Positions 7,263-14,135 of a stretch of 16,603 nucleotides of DNA are shown piece by piece. Each line of letters opens with the position of its first letter. Position 1 is the stretch's first letter. Location: contig DAOUYU010000011.1 in the NCBI GenBank assembly GCA_030673995.1, positions 1 to 16,603 of the forward strand, given 5' to 3'. The notes below the pieces were generated by a model, which saw only the letters and a program-made list of their open reading frames with translations, made no database searches and was not told where the DNA came from. The DNA is from Candidatus Aminicenantota bacterium (lineage in GTDB: Bacteria; Acidobacteriota; Aminicenantia; Aminicenantales; Aminicenantaceae). A program made the translations under genes and the position numbers.

Positions 7263-9971
7263 CTACATAAGGTATTTCTTCAAGTAGCTGGCAGTGTGAG
7301 ATTTTTTTGACTTGATGATTTCCTCTGGGGGGCCTTGGCCTACGATTTTCCCTCCTTCACTTCCGCCTTCGGGTCCCAGATCGATGATATGATCTGCACA
7401 TTTAACCATATCCAGATTGTGTTCGATGACAACAACCGTATGCCCCTCCTCTACCAATTTCTGAAAGCAGCGGAGGAGCGCTGAAACATCGTTGGGATGG
7501 AGGCCTATTGTGGGTTCGTCAAAAAGATAGAGGATCTTTTTATCCTTTTGGTGGATAAGGTTATATGCCAGCTTGATCCTCTGTTGCTCTCCTCCAGAGA
7601 GGGTTGTTGTGGGCTGACCTAGCTTCAAATACCCCAGTCCCACTTCTATGAGAGGAGCCAGTCTTTTCTGAATTTTGGGTTTGTCGGAAAAGAAGCCACA
7701 GGCCTCAGAAATGCTCATCTGGAGAACATTGTCGATAGTCTTACCTTTGAATTTAATCTCGAGAATATCACTTTTGAACCTTTTTCCTCTGCAGGTTTCG
7801 CAAGTCAAGACCACATCAGAGAGGAACTGCATTTCGACGATCTGATGGCCTGCGCCTTTGCATGCCTCGCATCTTCCTCTGGGAGTATTGAAAGAGAAAA
7901 AGCCGGGCTTGTATCCAAGAGTTTTTGCCTCTCTTGTCCGGGAGAAAACTTCCCTGATTTCATCCATGGCTTTGCTGTATGTGGCGGGAATGGAACGTGG
8001 GGACGTGCTAATAGGAGACTGGTTAACCATTATAATCCTGTCGACTTGTTCTTTCCCTTTTATTTCCCTGAATCCATCCTTTGCCTCGCCCCGCCATCCC
8101 TGGTAGAGAACATCATAGAGCATGGTGCTTTTTCCTGAGCCTGAAACTCCGGTGATGCAGGTAAAAGCGTTGAGGGGAAGCTTAATATCCAGATGCCTGA
8201 GGTTGTGTTTGTGAGCATCCTTTATTTCGATAAAGTTCTTGGATATCCTCCGGGTATTGGGGATTTTTATTTCTTTTTCTCCCCGCAGGTATTGAGCTGT
8301 AAGGGAATCAGGGTATTCAAGAAATTTCTCCATGGGCCCATTAAAAATAACCTCTCCTCCTGCTTCTCCTGCTCTGGGGCCCAAGTCGATCAAATGTTCA
8401 CCGGATTTTATGATTTCCGGGTCATGCTCGACCACCATCACCGTGTTTCCGAGCGTTTTTAGAGATTTGAGGATTTCCACCAGACGGTGGTTATCCCGGG
8501 CATGAAGGCCGATACTCGGCTCATCCAGGACAAAAAGAGTGCCAACCAGAGATGCACTCAGGGCGGCAGCCAGGTTTATCCTCTGTGCTTCGCCTCCGCT
8601 TAGGGTGAAGGTCATGCGGTTCAGTGTGATATAATCCAAGCCAACCTCTAAGAGGAATTTCAACCTGCTCTGGATTTCGTCAAGGAGTTTTTCTGCGACC
8701 TGTTTTTGGAAAGGAGAGAGCTTAAGTCCTTGAAAGAACTCATAGACTTCCTGGACTGTGAACTGTACGACTTGGCCTATGGAAAGCGCTTGGATTTTAA
8801 CGCTTAGGGCATGTGGATTAAGGCGCATTTGCCTACAGGTTGGACAGGGTACATATTTCCGGTAGCGGCTCAGGAAGACTCTCACCTGAACCTTGTATTT
8901 TTTTCTCTGGAGCCTCTTAAAGAATCCCTCCACACCCTTGTACTTTCCTTCCCCTTCAAAGACAAACTGCTTCCATTCTTCTTTTAAATCCTTGAAGGGA
9001 ACATCGGTGGGTATCCCTCTTTTTTCTGCTTCATCGATCAATTTCCGTTTCTTTCTATAAGAGGCCGGCTTTGTCCAGGGTTCGACCGCCCCTTCTTTGA
9101 GAGACTTATTCCTATCGGGAATGATTTTATCCTCATCGAGCACGGCCAGGTCGCCAAAGCCATGACAGACAGGGCAGGCTCCCTGAGGACTGTTAAAGGA
9201 GAAAAGGTTGGGGAAGGGCTCATCATAAATAATCTCGCATGTCTTGCACTCGAGTCGGTCTGAAAAAATAAACTCTTTGTGATTGTCGGTTTGAACTTTG
9301 ACTTTTCCTCCACCTCTCTTTAAAGCGATCTCCAGGGAATCGACAAGCCTTTCTCTCTCATTTCTGTCAAGAGTCATTCTGTCGACAAAGACATCTATTT
9401 TCTCTCCTATTTCAAGCCTGGCCTCGTCTAGGTTTTTTATCTTCTTTTTTTGGATAACCCTGAAAAAGCCTCCTTTTTTTAGAGGGGCCAGGCCTTTATC
9501 CAGCGGCCAGGAGAAGGAGATCATTATTTTTGTTTGCGGAGGGAGGCTGTTGAGTGTTTCGACCATAGAGTCGATCGTGTCTCTTCTGACTGGCTGCCCA
9601 CACTTGAGGCAGTGAATGGTTCCGGTACGTGCGAAGAGAATCCTTAGAAAATCATAGATTTCGGTGACCGTGGCCACTGTGGAACGGGGATTCTTAGTGA
9701 CAGCTTTCTGCTGGATAGCAATTGCAGGCGTGATTCCATCTATGAGGTCTACATCTGGTTTTTCCATCCTCTCCAGGAATTGGCGGGCATAGGATGAAAG
9801 GGATTCGATATAGCGCCGCTGTCCTTCTGCATAAAGTGTATCAAAAGCCAGAGAGGACTTTCCAGAACCACTGACCCCGGTTACGATGATGAATGTATTC
9901 AGGGGAATATCCAGGTTTATGTTTTTCAGGTTATGAACTCTGACTCCCCTGAGTATGATTTTCTTTTTCAT
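7263..9971 (-). CDS. uvrA: UvrA-type excinuclease ABC subunit A (divergent)
   Basis: UvrA is the dimeric ABC ATPase that finds bulky DNA damage and loads UvrB in nucleotide excision repair. The 902-residue protein is complete and a little shorter than the usual 940 or so. The first ATPase has Walker A GVSGSGKSS (32-40) and signature LSGGEAQR (457-464) with Walker B VLDEPSIGLH. The second has Walker A GVSGSGKST (608-616) and signature LSGGEQQR (791-798) with Walker B LFDEPTIGLH. Zinc-type cysteine pairs lie at 121/124, 242/245 with 266/269, 376/379, and 701/704 with 724/727. The 130-240 region fits the position of the UvrB-binding domain but is weakly conserved by eye. The SPRSIPATYSKAMDEIREVF segment (657-676) differs from the common TYTGVF form, so this may be a second UvrA paralogue rather than the main one. 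No ribosome-binding site is evident at ATG 9971. The TAG stop touches the end of repeat copy A. Confidence 0.93.
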   Translation of the reverse strand: MKKKIILRGVRVHNLKNINLDIPLNTFIIVTGVSGSGKSSLAFDTLYAEGQRRYIESLSSYARQFLERMEKPDVDLIDGITPAIAIQQKAVTKNPRSTVATVTEIYDFLRILFARTGTIHCLKCGQPVRRDTIDSMVETLNSLPPQTKIMISFSWPLDKGLAPLKKGGFFRVIQKKKIKNLDEARLEIGEKIDVFVDRMTLDRNERERLVDSLEIALKRGGGKVKVQTDNHKEFIFSDRLECKTCEIIYDEPFPNLFSFNSPQGACPVCHGFGDLAVLDEDKIIPDRNKSLKEGAVEPWTKPASYRKKRKLIDEAEKRGIPTDVPFKDLKEEWKQFVFEGEGKYKGVEGFFKRLQRKKYKVQVRVFLSRYRKYVPCPTCRQMRLNPHALSVKIQALSIGQVVQFTVQEVYEFFQGLKLSPFQKQVAEKLLDEIQSRLKFLLEVGLDYITLNRMTFTLSGGEAQRINLAAALSASLVGTLFVLDEPSIGLHARDNHRLVEILKSLKTLGNTVMVVEHDPEIIKSGEHLIDLGPRAGEAGGEVIFNGPMEKFLEYPDSLTAQYLRGEKEIKIPNTRRISKNFIEIKDAHKHNLRHLDIKLPLNAFTCITGVSGSGKSTMLYDVLYQGWRGEAKDGFREIKGKEQVDRIIMVNQSPISTSPRSIPATYSKAMDEIREVFSRTREAKTLGYKPGFFSFNTPRGRCEACKGAGHQIVEMQFLSDVVLTCETCRGKRFKSDILEIKFKGKTIDNVLQMSISEACGFFSDKPKIQKRLAPLIEVGLGYLKLGQPTTTLSGGEQQRIKLAYNLIHQKDKKILYLFDEPTIGLHPNDVSALLRCFQKLVEEGHTVVVIEHNLDMVKCADHIIDLGPEGGSEGGKIVGQGPPEEIIKSKKSHTASYLKKYLM

Positions 9972-10035
9972 TTAGTATTTGCCAATTCTAGCTCGTTGTT
10001 TAGAATCTCTCTCTTTTTTCTATATCGGGAGTACT

Positions 10036-10041
10036 ATTATA
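10036..10041 (-). promoter_or_regulatory. Candidate -10 element for uvrA
   Basis: On the minus strand TATAAT occurs about 65 bases before the uvrA ATG, in the context TGCTTATAATAG. No good -35 hexamer is found at standard spacing, so this is a weak call. Confidence 0.3.
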
Positions 10042-10068
10042 AGCATAATGATTTGAGGAGAGAAGAAA

Positions 10069-10086
10069 AAAAATGGGGACGGCCCC
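10069..10086 (+). repeat. GGGGACGGCCCC palindromic motif, first copy
   Basis: AAAAATGGGGACGGCCCC is repeated exactly at 10391-10408 in the same orientation. GGGG pairs with CCCC around a four-base loop, and here an A-tract before it faces a T-tract after it. This copy can therefore form a longer hairpin followed by T-rich sequence and might also act as a bidirectional terminator. Short palindromes of this kind are often found scattered with RAYT genes. Confidence 0.6.
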
Positions 10087-10118
10087 CTTTTTTTATTTTT
10101 TCCCAAAAGAACGCTTAT

Positions 10119-10373
10119 CCTGAATTATTCATAAAAACTGCTGACACCTTCATTTATCTTCAATAATATTAACATTATAGCCCGGTTTTCAGTAAAATAA
10201 AGACTATCACTTTGTTTGTTGTATAATTTCTATCAAATGTCGGCATTTTTTCCCCTTCGGGCGAGCCGATCTCACTGCATCGGCTTCGTTGCAGCCCATT
10301 CGCGGTAGTTCACTACAGCTTCATGGGCTGTGGCCTCGCCGCTACAGCAATCTCGACTCGTGAATAATCCAGG
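10119..10373 (-). repeat. Long dispersed element, copy B (255 bp), inverted relative to copy A
   Basis: The plus-strand left end is CCTGAATTATTCA (10119-10131) and the right end TGAATAATCCAGG (10361-10373). Both flanks read TTAT (10115-10118 and 10374-10377), which fits a 4-bp target duplication. The part at 10240-10373 is nearly identical to the left part of copy A on the other strand, and the terminal 22 bp next to 10119 also match. The interior differs and is AT-rich. The outer stem of the foldable core is at 10260-10265 with 10335-10340. No ORF of note lies inside. Confidence 0.85.
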
Positions 10374-10390
10374 TTATTTAGTATAAACCG

Positions 10391-10408
10391 AAAAATGGGG
10401 ACGGCCCC
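10391..10408 (+). repeat. GGGGACGGCCCC palindromic motif, second copy
   Basis: This is an exact 18-base repeat of 10069-10086 in the same orientation, 18 bp beyond the outer end of copy B. It is followed by ACTTTATTTTTG, a shorter T-rich run than at the first copy. It sits just upstream of the promoter of the next operon. Confidence 0.6.
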
Positions 10409-10418
10409 ACTTTATTTT

Positions 10419-10427
10419 TGATATAAT
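10419..10427 (+). promoter_or_regulatory. Extended -10 promoter for the symporter/amidohydrolase operon
   Basis: TGATATAAT is a perfect extended -10 (TGnTATAAT). It lies 27 bases before the ATG at 10455, whose ribosome-binding site AAAGGAGG is at 10442-10449. No -35 consensus is seen, which extended -10 promoters can do without. The predicted leader is only about 20 bases. Confidence 0.5.
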
Positions 10428-10454
10428 GGACGCGATTTAATAAAGGAGGCTCTG

Positions 10455-10676
10455 ATGCAAAAAGGGACAAAGTTAGCATTAATTCTTGGGTCCATTCCAT
10501 TTGTCACCCTTGTCTTTGCCCTTCCCCTGGTCAACCGGGTAGAGCCTGTCATCCTGGGATTGCCTTTTCTGTTGTTCTGGATTCTCTCCTGGGTCATATT
10601 GACTCCTTTTATTCTCCTGGCTGCCTATCTTTGTGAAAAGAAATTCAATACTCCCGAGGAGGATGAAGAAGAATGA
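10455..10676 (+). CDS. Small DUF3311-like membrane protein, partner of the symporter
   Basis: This 73-residue protein has two membrane segments (about 7-25 and 33-60) around the motif NRVEPVILGLPFLLFW (27-42). That motif is typical of the small DUF3311 proteins encoded directly before SSS-family sodium:solute symporters. It ends in a very acidic tail (PEEDEEE). The start has a textbook ribosome-binding site (AAAGGAGG). Its stop overlaps the start of the symporter gene as ATGA, which implies translational coupling. A role as an accessory subunit of the symporter is inferred from this constant association, not shown. Confidence 0.85.
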   Translation: MQKGTKLALILGSIPFVTLVFALPLVNRVEPVILGLPFLLFWILSWVILTPFILLAAYLCEKKFNTPEEDEEE

Positions 10677-12100
10677 ATGTCGCGCTGATCATCATTTTTG
10701 CTGCTATTGTTTTATCTTCTCTTGTGGGGATTTTTGCTGGCAGACGGGTCAAAATGAACCTGGAAAACTGGACAGTCGGAGGAAGAAAGTTTGGAATCAT
10801 TATCATCTGGCTTCTCATGGCAGGAGAGATTTACACTACCTTTACATTTCTCGGAGCCAGCGGTTGGGCCTATTCGAAAGGAGCCCCGGCTTTTTATATT
10901 TTAATATACGGGGCGCTGGCTTATACTCTTTCTTTTTTCATCCTCCCGGTCTTGTGGAAAGTGGGCAAGCGCTACGGCCTTCTCACTCAACCAGATTTTT
11001 TCGTCAAACGATACGACAGCCGGCTTCTGGGGATTGTTGTGGCTCTCATTGGGGTTTTTTGTATAATCCCCTACCTTCAGCTTCAACTTAAAGGCCTTGG
11101 TTTGATTGTCGAAGTGGCCAGCAACGGAGCGGTAAATCCTGAGGTAGCGATAGGAATTTCTTTTATTTTGACCTGTATGTTCGTCTATACAAGCGGAATC
11201 AAAGGAGCGGCCTGGGTTGCCATAATAAAGGACATCATGATGATTCTTGCGGTTTTCATCGTGGGTATCGGAGTCCCACACATATATTTTGGCGGTATCG
11301 GGAAGATGTTTCGAACATTGATTGAGCAGAAACCCAATTATCTTGTCTTTCCCGGGGCAACACAAAATATGGGAGTACTCTGGATCATGTCGACATTACT
11401 CCTGACAGGTCTTGGTTTTTATATGTGGCCTCATGTCTTTGGCTCCGCCTTTTCAGCAAAAAGTGCAAAGATTATTAAAAGAAATGCGATTATTATGCCT
11501 TTTTATCAGATTCCGATTCTTCTTATCTTTATGGTCGGATTCACGGCTCTTTTAGCCATTCCCGGATTGAAAGACGGCGATATGGCCTTTATGGCCCTGG
11601 TCAATAAAACTTATCCTTCCTGGTTCATGGGTTTTGTGGGTGCAGCAGGAGCTGTGACAGCTATGGTCCCCTCTGCGATTCTGGTTCTTTTTGCGTCAAC
11701 CCTTGTAGCCAAAAATGTCATCCAGACCGGATTTAATCCTGAAATGAGTGAAGAAAAGGTCATGACTCTTTCCCGGTTCATGGTTCTGGTTATAATGACC
11801 TTTGCTCTCGTTTTTGCCATTTTTTTCCCTAATGAATTGGTTCCTCTTCTCATATTTGGTTATGATGGCGTCGTCCAGTTTTTTCCTGGAGTCGTTCTGG
11901 GATTATTCTGGAAGCGAGTGTCAAGGACAGGAGTTTTTTGCGGGATGATCGCGGGAGTGAGTGTGATTCTTGTTCTTATCCTGGGAAAAAGAGATCCTTT
12001 CCTGGGAATAAATGCAGGATTTGTTGGATTTATGGTCAATGCGCTTATCACCGTATTAGTCAGTCTCAAGACTAAACCTGAAACTGGAGGATTTAAATGA
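10673..12100 (+). CDS. SSS-family sodium:solute symporter
   Basis: This 475-residue integral membrane protein has about 13 hydrophobic segments. Family features are the first helix followed by NWTVGGRKFG (32-41), the GEIYTTFTFLGASGWAYSKG segment after it, and the later SAILVLFASTLVAKNV block. The family couples inward Na+ flow to uptake of solutes such as pantothenate, proline, sugars and carboxylates. With a DUF3311-like partner the gene resembles the PanF/YhdT-like branch, but the substrate is not readable from sequence. GAGGAGG at 10656-10662 precedes the ATG. The gene overlaps both neighbours by four bases (ATGA), so the three genes form one operon. The amidohydrolase that follows suggests the cargo is an amide or N-acyl amino acid. 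Confidence 0.92.
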   Translation: MNVALIIIFAAIVLSSLVGIFAGRRVKMNLENWTVGGRKFGIIIIWLLMAGEIYTTFTFLGASGWAYSKGAPAFYILIYGALAYTLSFFILPVLWKVGKRYGLLTQPDFFVKRYDSRLLGIVVALIGVFCIIPYLQLQLKGLGLIVEVASNGAVNPEVAIGISFILTCMFVYTSGIKGAAWVAIIKDIMMILAVFIVGIGVPHIYFGGIGKMFRTLIEQKPNYLVFPGATQNMGVLWIMSTLLLTGLGFYMWPHVFGSAFSAKSAKIIKRNAIIMPFYQIPILLIFMVGFTALLAIPGLKDGDMAFMALVNKTYPSWFMGFVGAAGAVTAMVPSAILVLFASTLVAKNVIQTGFNPEMSEEKVMTLSRFMVLVIMTFALVFAIFFPNELVPLLIFGYDGVVQFFPGVVLGLFWKRVSRTGVFCGMIAGVSVILVLILGKRDPFLGINAGFVGFMVNALITVLVSLKTKPETGGFK

Positions 12101-13266
12101 TTGATGAATTAAGAAAAGATGTTGAAAAATTAGCTGCGAAAATAATCGATTGGCGCCGGGACTTTCACCGCCATCCGGAGATTGCCTACGAAGAGCACCG
12201 GACATCCTCTGTTATACAAAAATTCTTGGAGGGCCTTGGTATTCCTGTGACACATTGCGCCAAGACAGGACTTAGAGCGGTCCTAGAAGGAAAGGCTGGT
12301 GGCCGTACAGTTGCCCTGCGAGCTGATATCGATGCCCTGCCCCTGAAAGAAGAGGGAGATAAAGAGTATAAATCAGAGAATCCTGAAGCCACCCACGCAT
12401 GCGGCCATGATGGTCATATGGCTATTATAATGGGAGCTGCGAAACTTCTTTCTCAGAGAAAAGACCGGTTTAAAGGAAGAGTTGTCTTTCTTTTTCAGCC
12501 ATCGGAAGAGAGAATCCCTGGAGGAGCTAAAAAAATGATAGAGGAAGGAGCCCTGGAAGGGGTGGATGCCATTTTTGGTCTTCATTTATGGCAGCTTCTT
12601 CCAACAGGCTCTGTAGGGATTGTAAGAGGGGCGATGATGGCTCAGCCTGATTTCTTTTCGATTACTGTGAAAGGGAAAGGAGGCCACGGCTCCATGCCTC
12701 ATATTACTGTAGATCCTATTCTTGTGGCCTCCCACCTTGTGGTGAATATCCAGAGTATTGTCAGCCGCAACGTGGACCCTCTTAAGCCAGTGGTGGTTTC
12801 TTTCGGGACAGTTAAGGGAGGTACGATTTATAATATTATTCCCGGGGAAGTTTCATTGACCGGCACTGTCAGAACCTTCGATCCTTCTCTTCAATCTTTG
12901 GCGGAAAAACGCCTGAAAGAGATTACGGATGAGACATGCAAAGCCTTTGGCGCCACGGCTGAATTTCAGTATAAGAAGGGTTATCCCCCCCTTGTGAACG
13001 ATGAAGCCATGACTGATTTTGTTTTAGATGTGACAGAAAAAATTCTGGAAAAGGACAGGATTAAAGACATCGACCCGGTTATGGGAGGTGAGGATTTTGC
13101 CTATTTTCTCCAGAAGATTCCAGGGGCTTTTTTATTCTTCGGAATGGGCGATGGGATGGAATATTCCCATCATCATCCGGCCTTTGACCTGGATGAGAAG
13201 GCTCTGCCTCAAGCGACACTCCTCATGACGAGCCTGGCTTTGGAGTATTTGCAGAGGAATGAATAG
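12097..13266 (+). CDS. M20D-family amidohydrolase (N-acyl amino acid / hippurate hydrolase type)
   Basis: This 389-residue protein is a complete cytoplasmic metallo-amidohydrolase. Its di-metal site is recognisable: HACGHDGH (100-107, ligands C102 and H104), QPSEE (134-138, E137/E138), GLHLW (161-165, H163) and the C-terminal HHHPAFDLDE (358-367). The inserted dimerisation domain begins at VKGKGGHGSMPH (191-202). The opening HRHPEIAYEE (24-33) is also typical. Family members split hippurate, indole-3-acetyl amino acids, N-acetyl-diaminopimelate or N-acyl amino acids, and the exact substrate is not decidable. The start overlaps the symporter stop as ATGA. A remnant of the dispersed repeat begins directly after its stop. 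Confidence 0.93.
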   Translation: MIDELRKDVEKLAAKIIDWRRDFHRHPEIAYEEHRTSSVIQKFLEGLGIPVTHCAKTGLRAVLEGKAGGRTVALRADIDALPLKEEGDKEYKSENPEATHACGHDGHMAIIMGAAKLLSQRKDRFKGRVVFLFQPSEERIPGGAKKMIEEGALEGVDAIFGLHLWQLLPTGSVGIVRGAMMAQPDFFSITVKGKGGHGSMPHITVDPILVASHLVVNIQSIVSRNVDPLKPVVVSFGTVKGGTIYNIIPGEVSLTGTVRTFDPSLQSLAEKRLKEITDETCKAFGATAEFQYKKGYPPLVNDEAMTDFVLDVTEKILEKDRIKDIDPVMGGEDFAYFLQKIPGAFLFFGMGDGMEYSHHHPAFDLDEKALPQATLLMTSLALEYLQRNE

Positions 13267-13341
13267 TTGAAAAAACATGCTAATATGCTGATAGCGTGGA
13301 TATCTATTAATAGTGGCGACAGTTTTTATGAATAATTCAGG
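13267..13341 (+). repeat. Right-end remnant of the dispersed element, upstream of mntP
   Basis: About 75 bp align with the right third of copy A (7188-7262). They share TGAAAAA, CATG, TAAT and, at the end, CAGTTTTTATGAATAATTCAGG-like sequence that matches to the last base, plus the following CTA. The left end and the structured core are missing. It begins right after the amidohydrolase stop and ends eight bases before the mntP ATG. Confidence 0.75.
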
Positions 13342-13349
13342 CTAATTAA

Positions 13350-13916
13350 ATGAATATTTTTCTTGTTTTTGGCGTAGCTTTAGCCCTGGCCATGGACGCC
13401 TTTGCCGTATCTGTTGGAGTAAGCCTCAGCCTTGAAGGGATAACGAAGAGGCAGACATTTCGGCTGGCGATTCATTTTGGCTTTTTTCAGTTCATGATGC
13501 CCATTGTAGGCTGGCTGGCAGGAAACAGTTTGCTAAAGTATATTCAGGCCGTTGACCACTGGGTTGCTTTTGGCTTGCTCTTATTTATCGGAGTCAAAAT
13601 GATTTATGAATCTTTCAAGCGCGGAAAGAAGACAAAAGAGGGAAATGTAAACGTTGACCCAACAAAAGGCTTATCCCTGCTTACACTCTCTGTCGCAACC
13701 AGCATCGATGCTTTAGCTGCAGGCTTGAGCCTTGCCGCTCTTCATGAGTCAATTCTGTATCCTGCGGTTGTCATCGGTCTTGTAGCCTTTCTAATGACTG
13801 TTCTCGGCACAAGAGTGGGCCCGCCCCTGGGACAACGTATCGGTAAAAGAGCTGAGCTTGCAGGGGGATTAATCCTGATTCTGATAGGGGTAAAAATTCT
13901 CGCAGAGCATCTATAG
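13350..13916 (+). CDS. mntP: MntP-type manganese efflux pump
   Basis: This 188-residue membrane protein has six hydrophobic segments, the family length. The two duplicated motifs MDAFAVSVG (15-23) and SIDALAAGLS (118-127) contain the membrane aspartates D16 and D120. HFGFFQFMMP (42-51) and the basic loop FKRGKKTKEG (89-98) also fit MntP (YebN). The family exports Mn2+ from the cytoplasm. No yybP-ykoY manganese riboswitch could be recognised upstream. Instead, a repeat remnant occupies the leader and the only Shine-Dalgarno-like bases (CAGG) belong to its end. The stop codon lies in a 7-bp AT-rich inverted repeat (13913-13919/13923-13929) shared with the stop of the opposite-strand RND fragment. 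Confidence 0.92.
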   Translation: MNIFLVFGVALALAMDAFAVSVGVSLSLEGITKRQTFRLAIHFGFFQFMMPIVGWLAGNSLLKYIQAVDHWVAFGLLLFIGVKMIYESFKRGKKTKEGNVNVDPTKGLSLLTLSVATSIDALAAGLSLAALHESILYPAVVIGLVAFLMTVLGTRVGPPLGQRIGKRAELAGGLILILIGVKILAEHL

Positions 13917-13925
13917 AAAATATTT

Positions 13926-14096
13926 CTATGCCTTTTCAAGCCACCTTTCTTTTCCGAGTTTGGCCAAAACTTCGTAAAGAAGAGGCACAACAATCAGCCT
14001 TAGTAGAATGGCGAAAAAGAAGCCTCCTATATAGACCACAGCCAGTGGGCGATGGAGTTCTGCTTTTAGAAGATGATTCTTTAGGAAAGGAAGCTT
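13926..14096 (-). pseudogene. C-terminal remnant of an RND efflux pump (CzcA/CusA/AcrB-like)
   Basis: On the minus strand a frame opens after a TGA at 14097-14099 and runs 56 codons to TAG 13926-13928. Codons from 14063 read AELHRPLAVVYIGG, then a hydrophobic helix, IVVPLLYEVLAKLGK and a charged end. This matches the last transmembrane helices of RND inner-membrane pumps, where an EIQRPLAxVVIGG segment is followed by a final helix ending in VxPxLY. The roughly 1000 preceding residues are absent and the next gene upstream is unrelated, so it is a relic. Its stop converges on that of mntP, 10 bp away. Confidence 0.65.
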
Positions 14097-14135
14097 TCAT
14101 ATTCAATAATTTTCTATGAGCAAAGAGAAGGGAAT

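Noticed and set aside
7012..10373. CRISPR array or tandem repeat
   Set aside because: The similar segments are two inverted copies 3 kb apart, with no regular spacers or cas genes.
13913..13929. ATAGAAA/TTTCTAT hairpin after mntP as a terminator
   Set aside because: The stem is pure AT except one pair and has no T-tail; it overlaps both convergent stop codons and may be chance.
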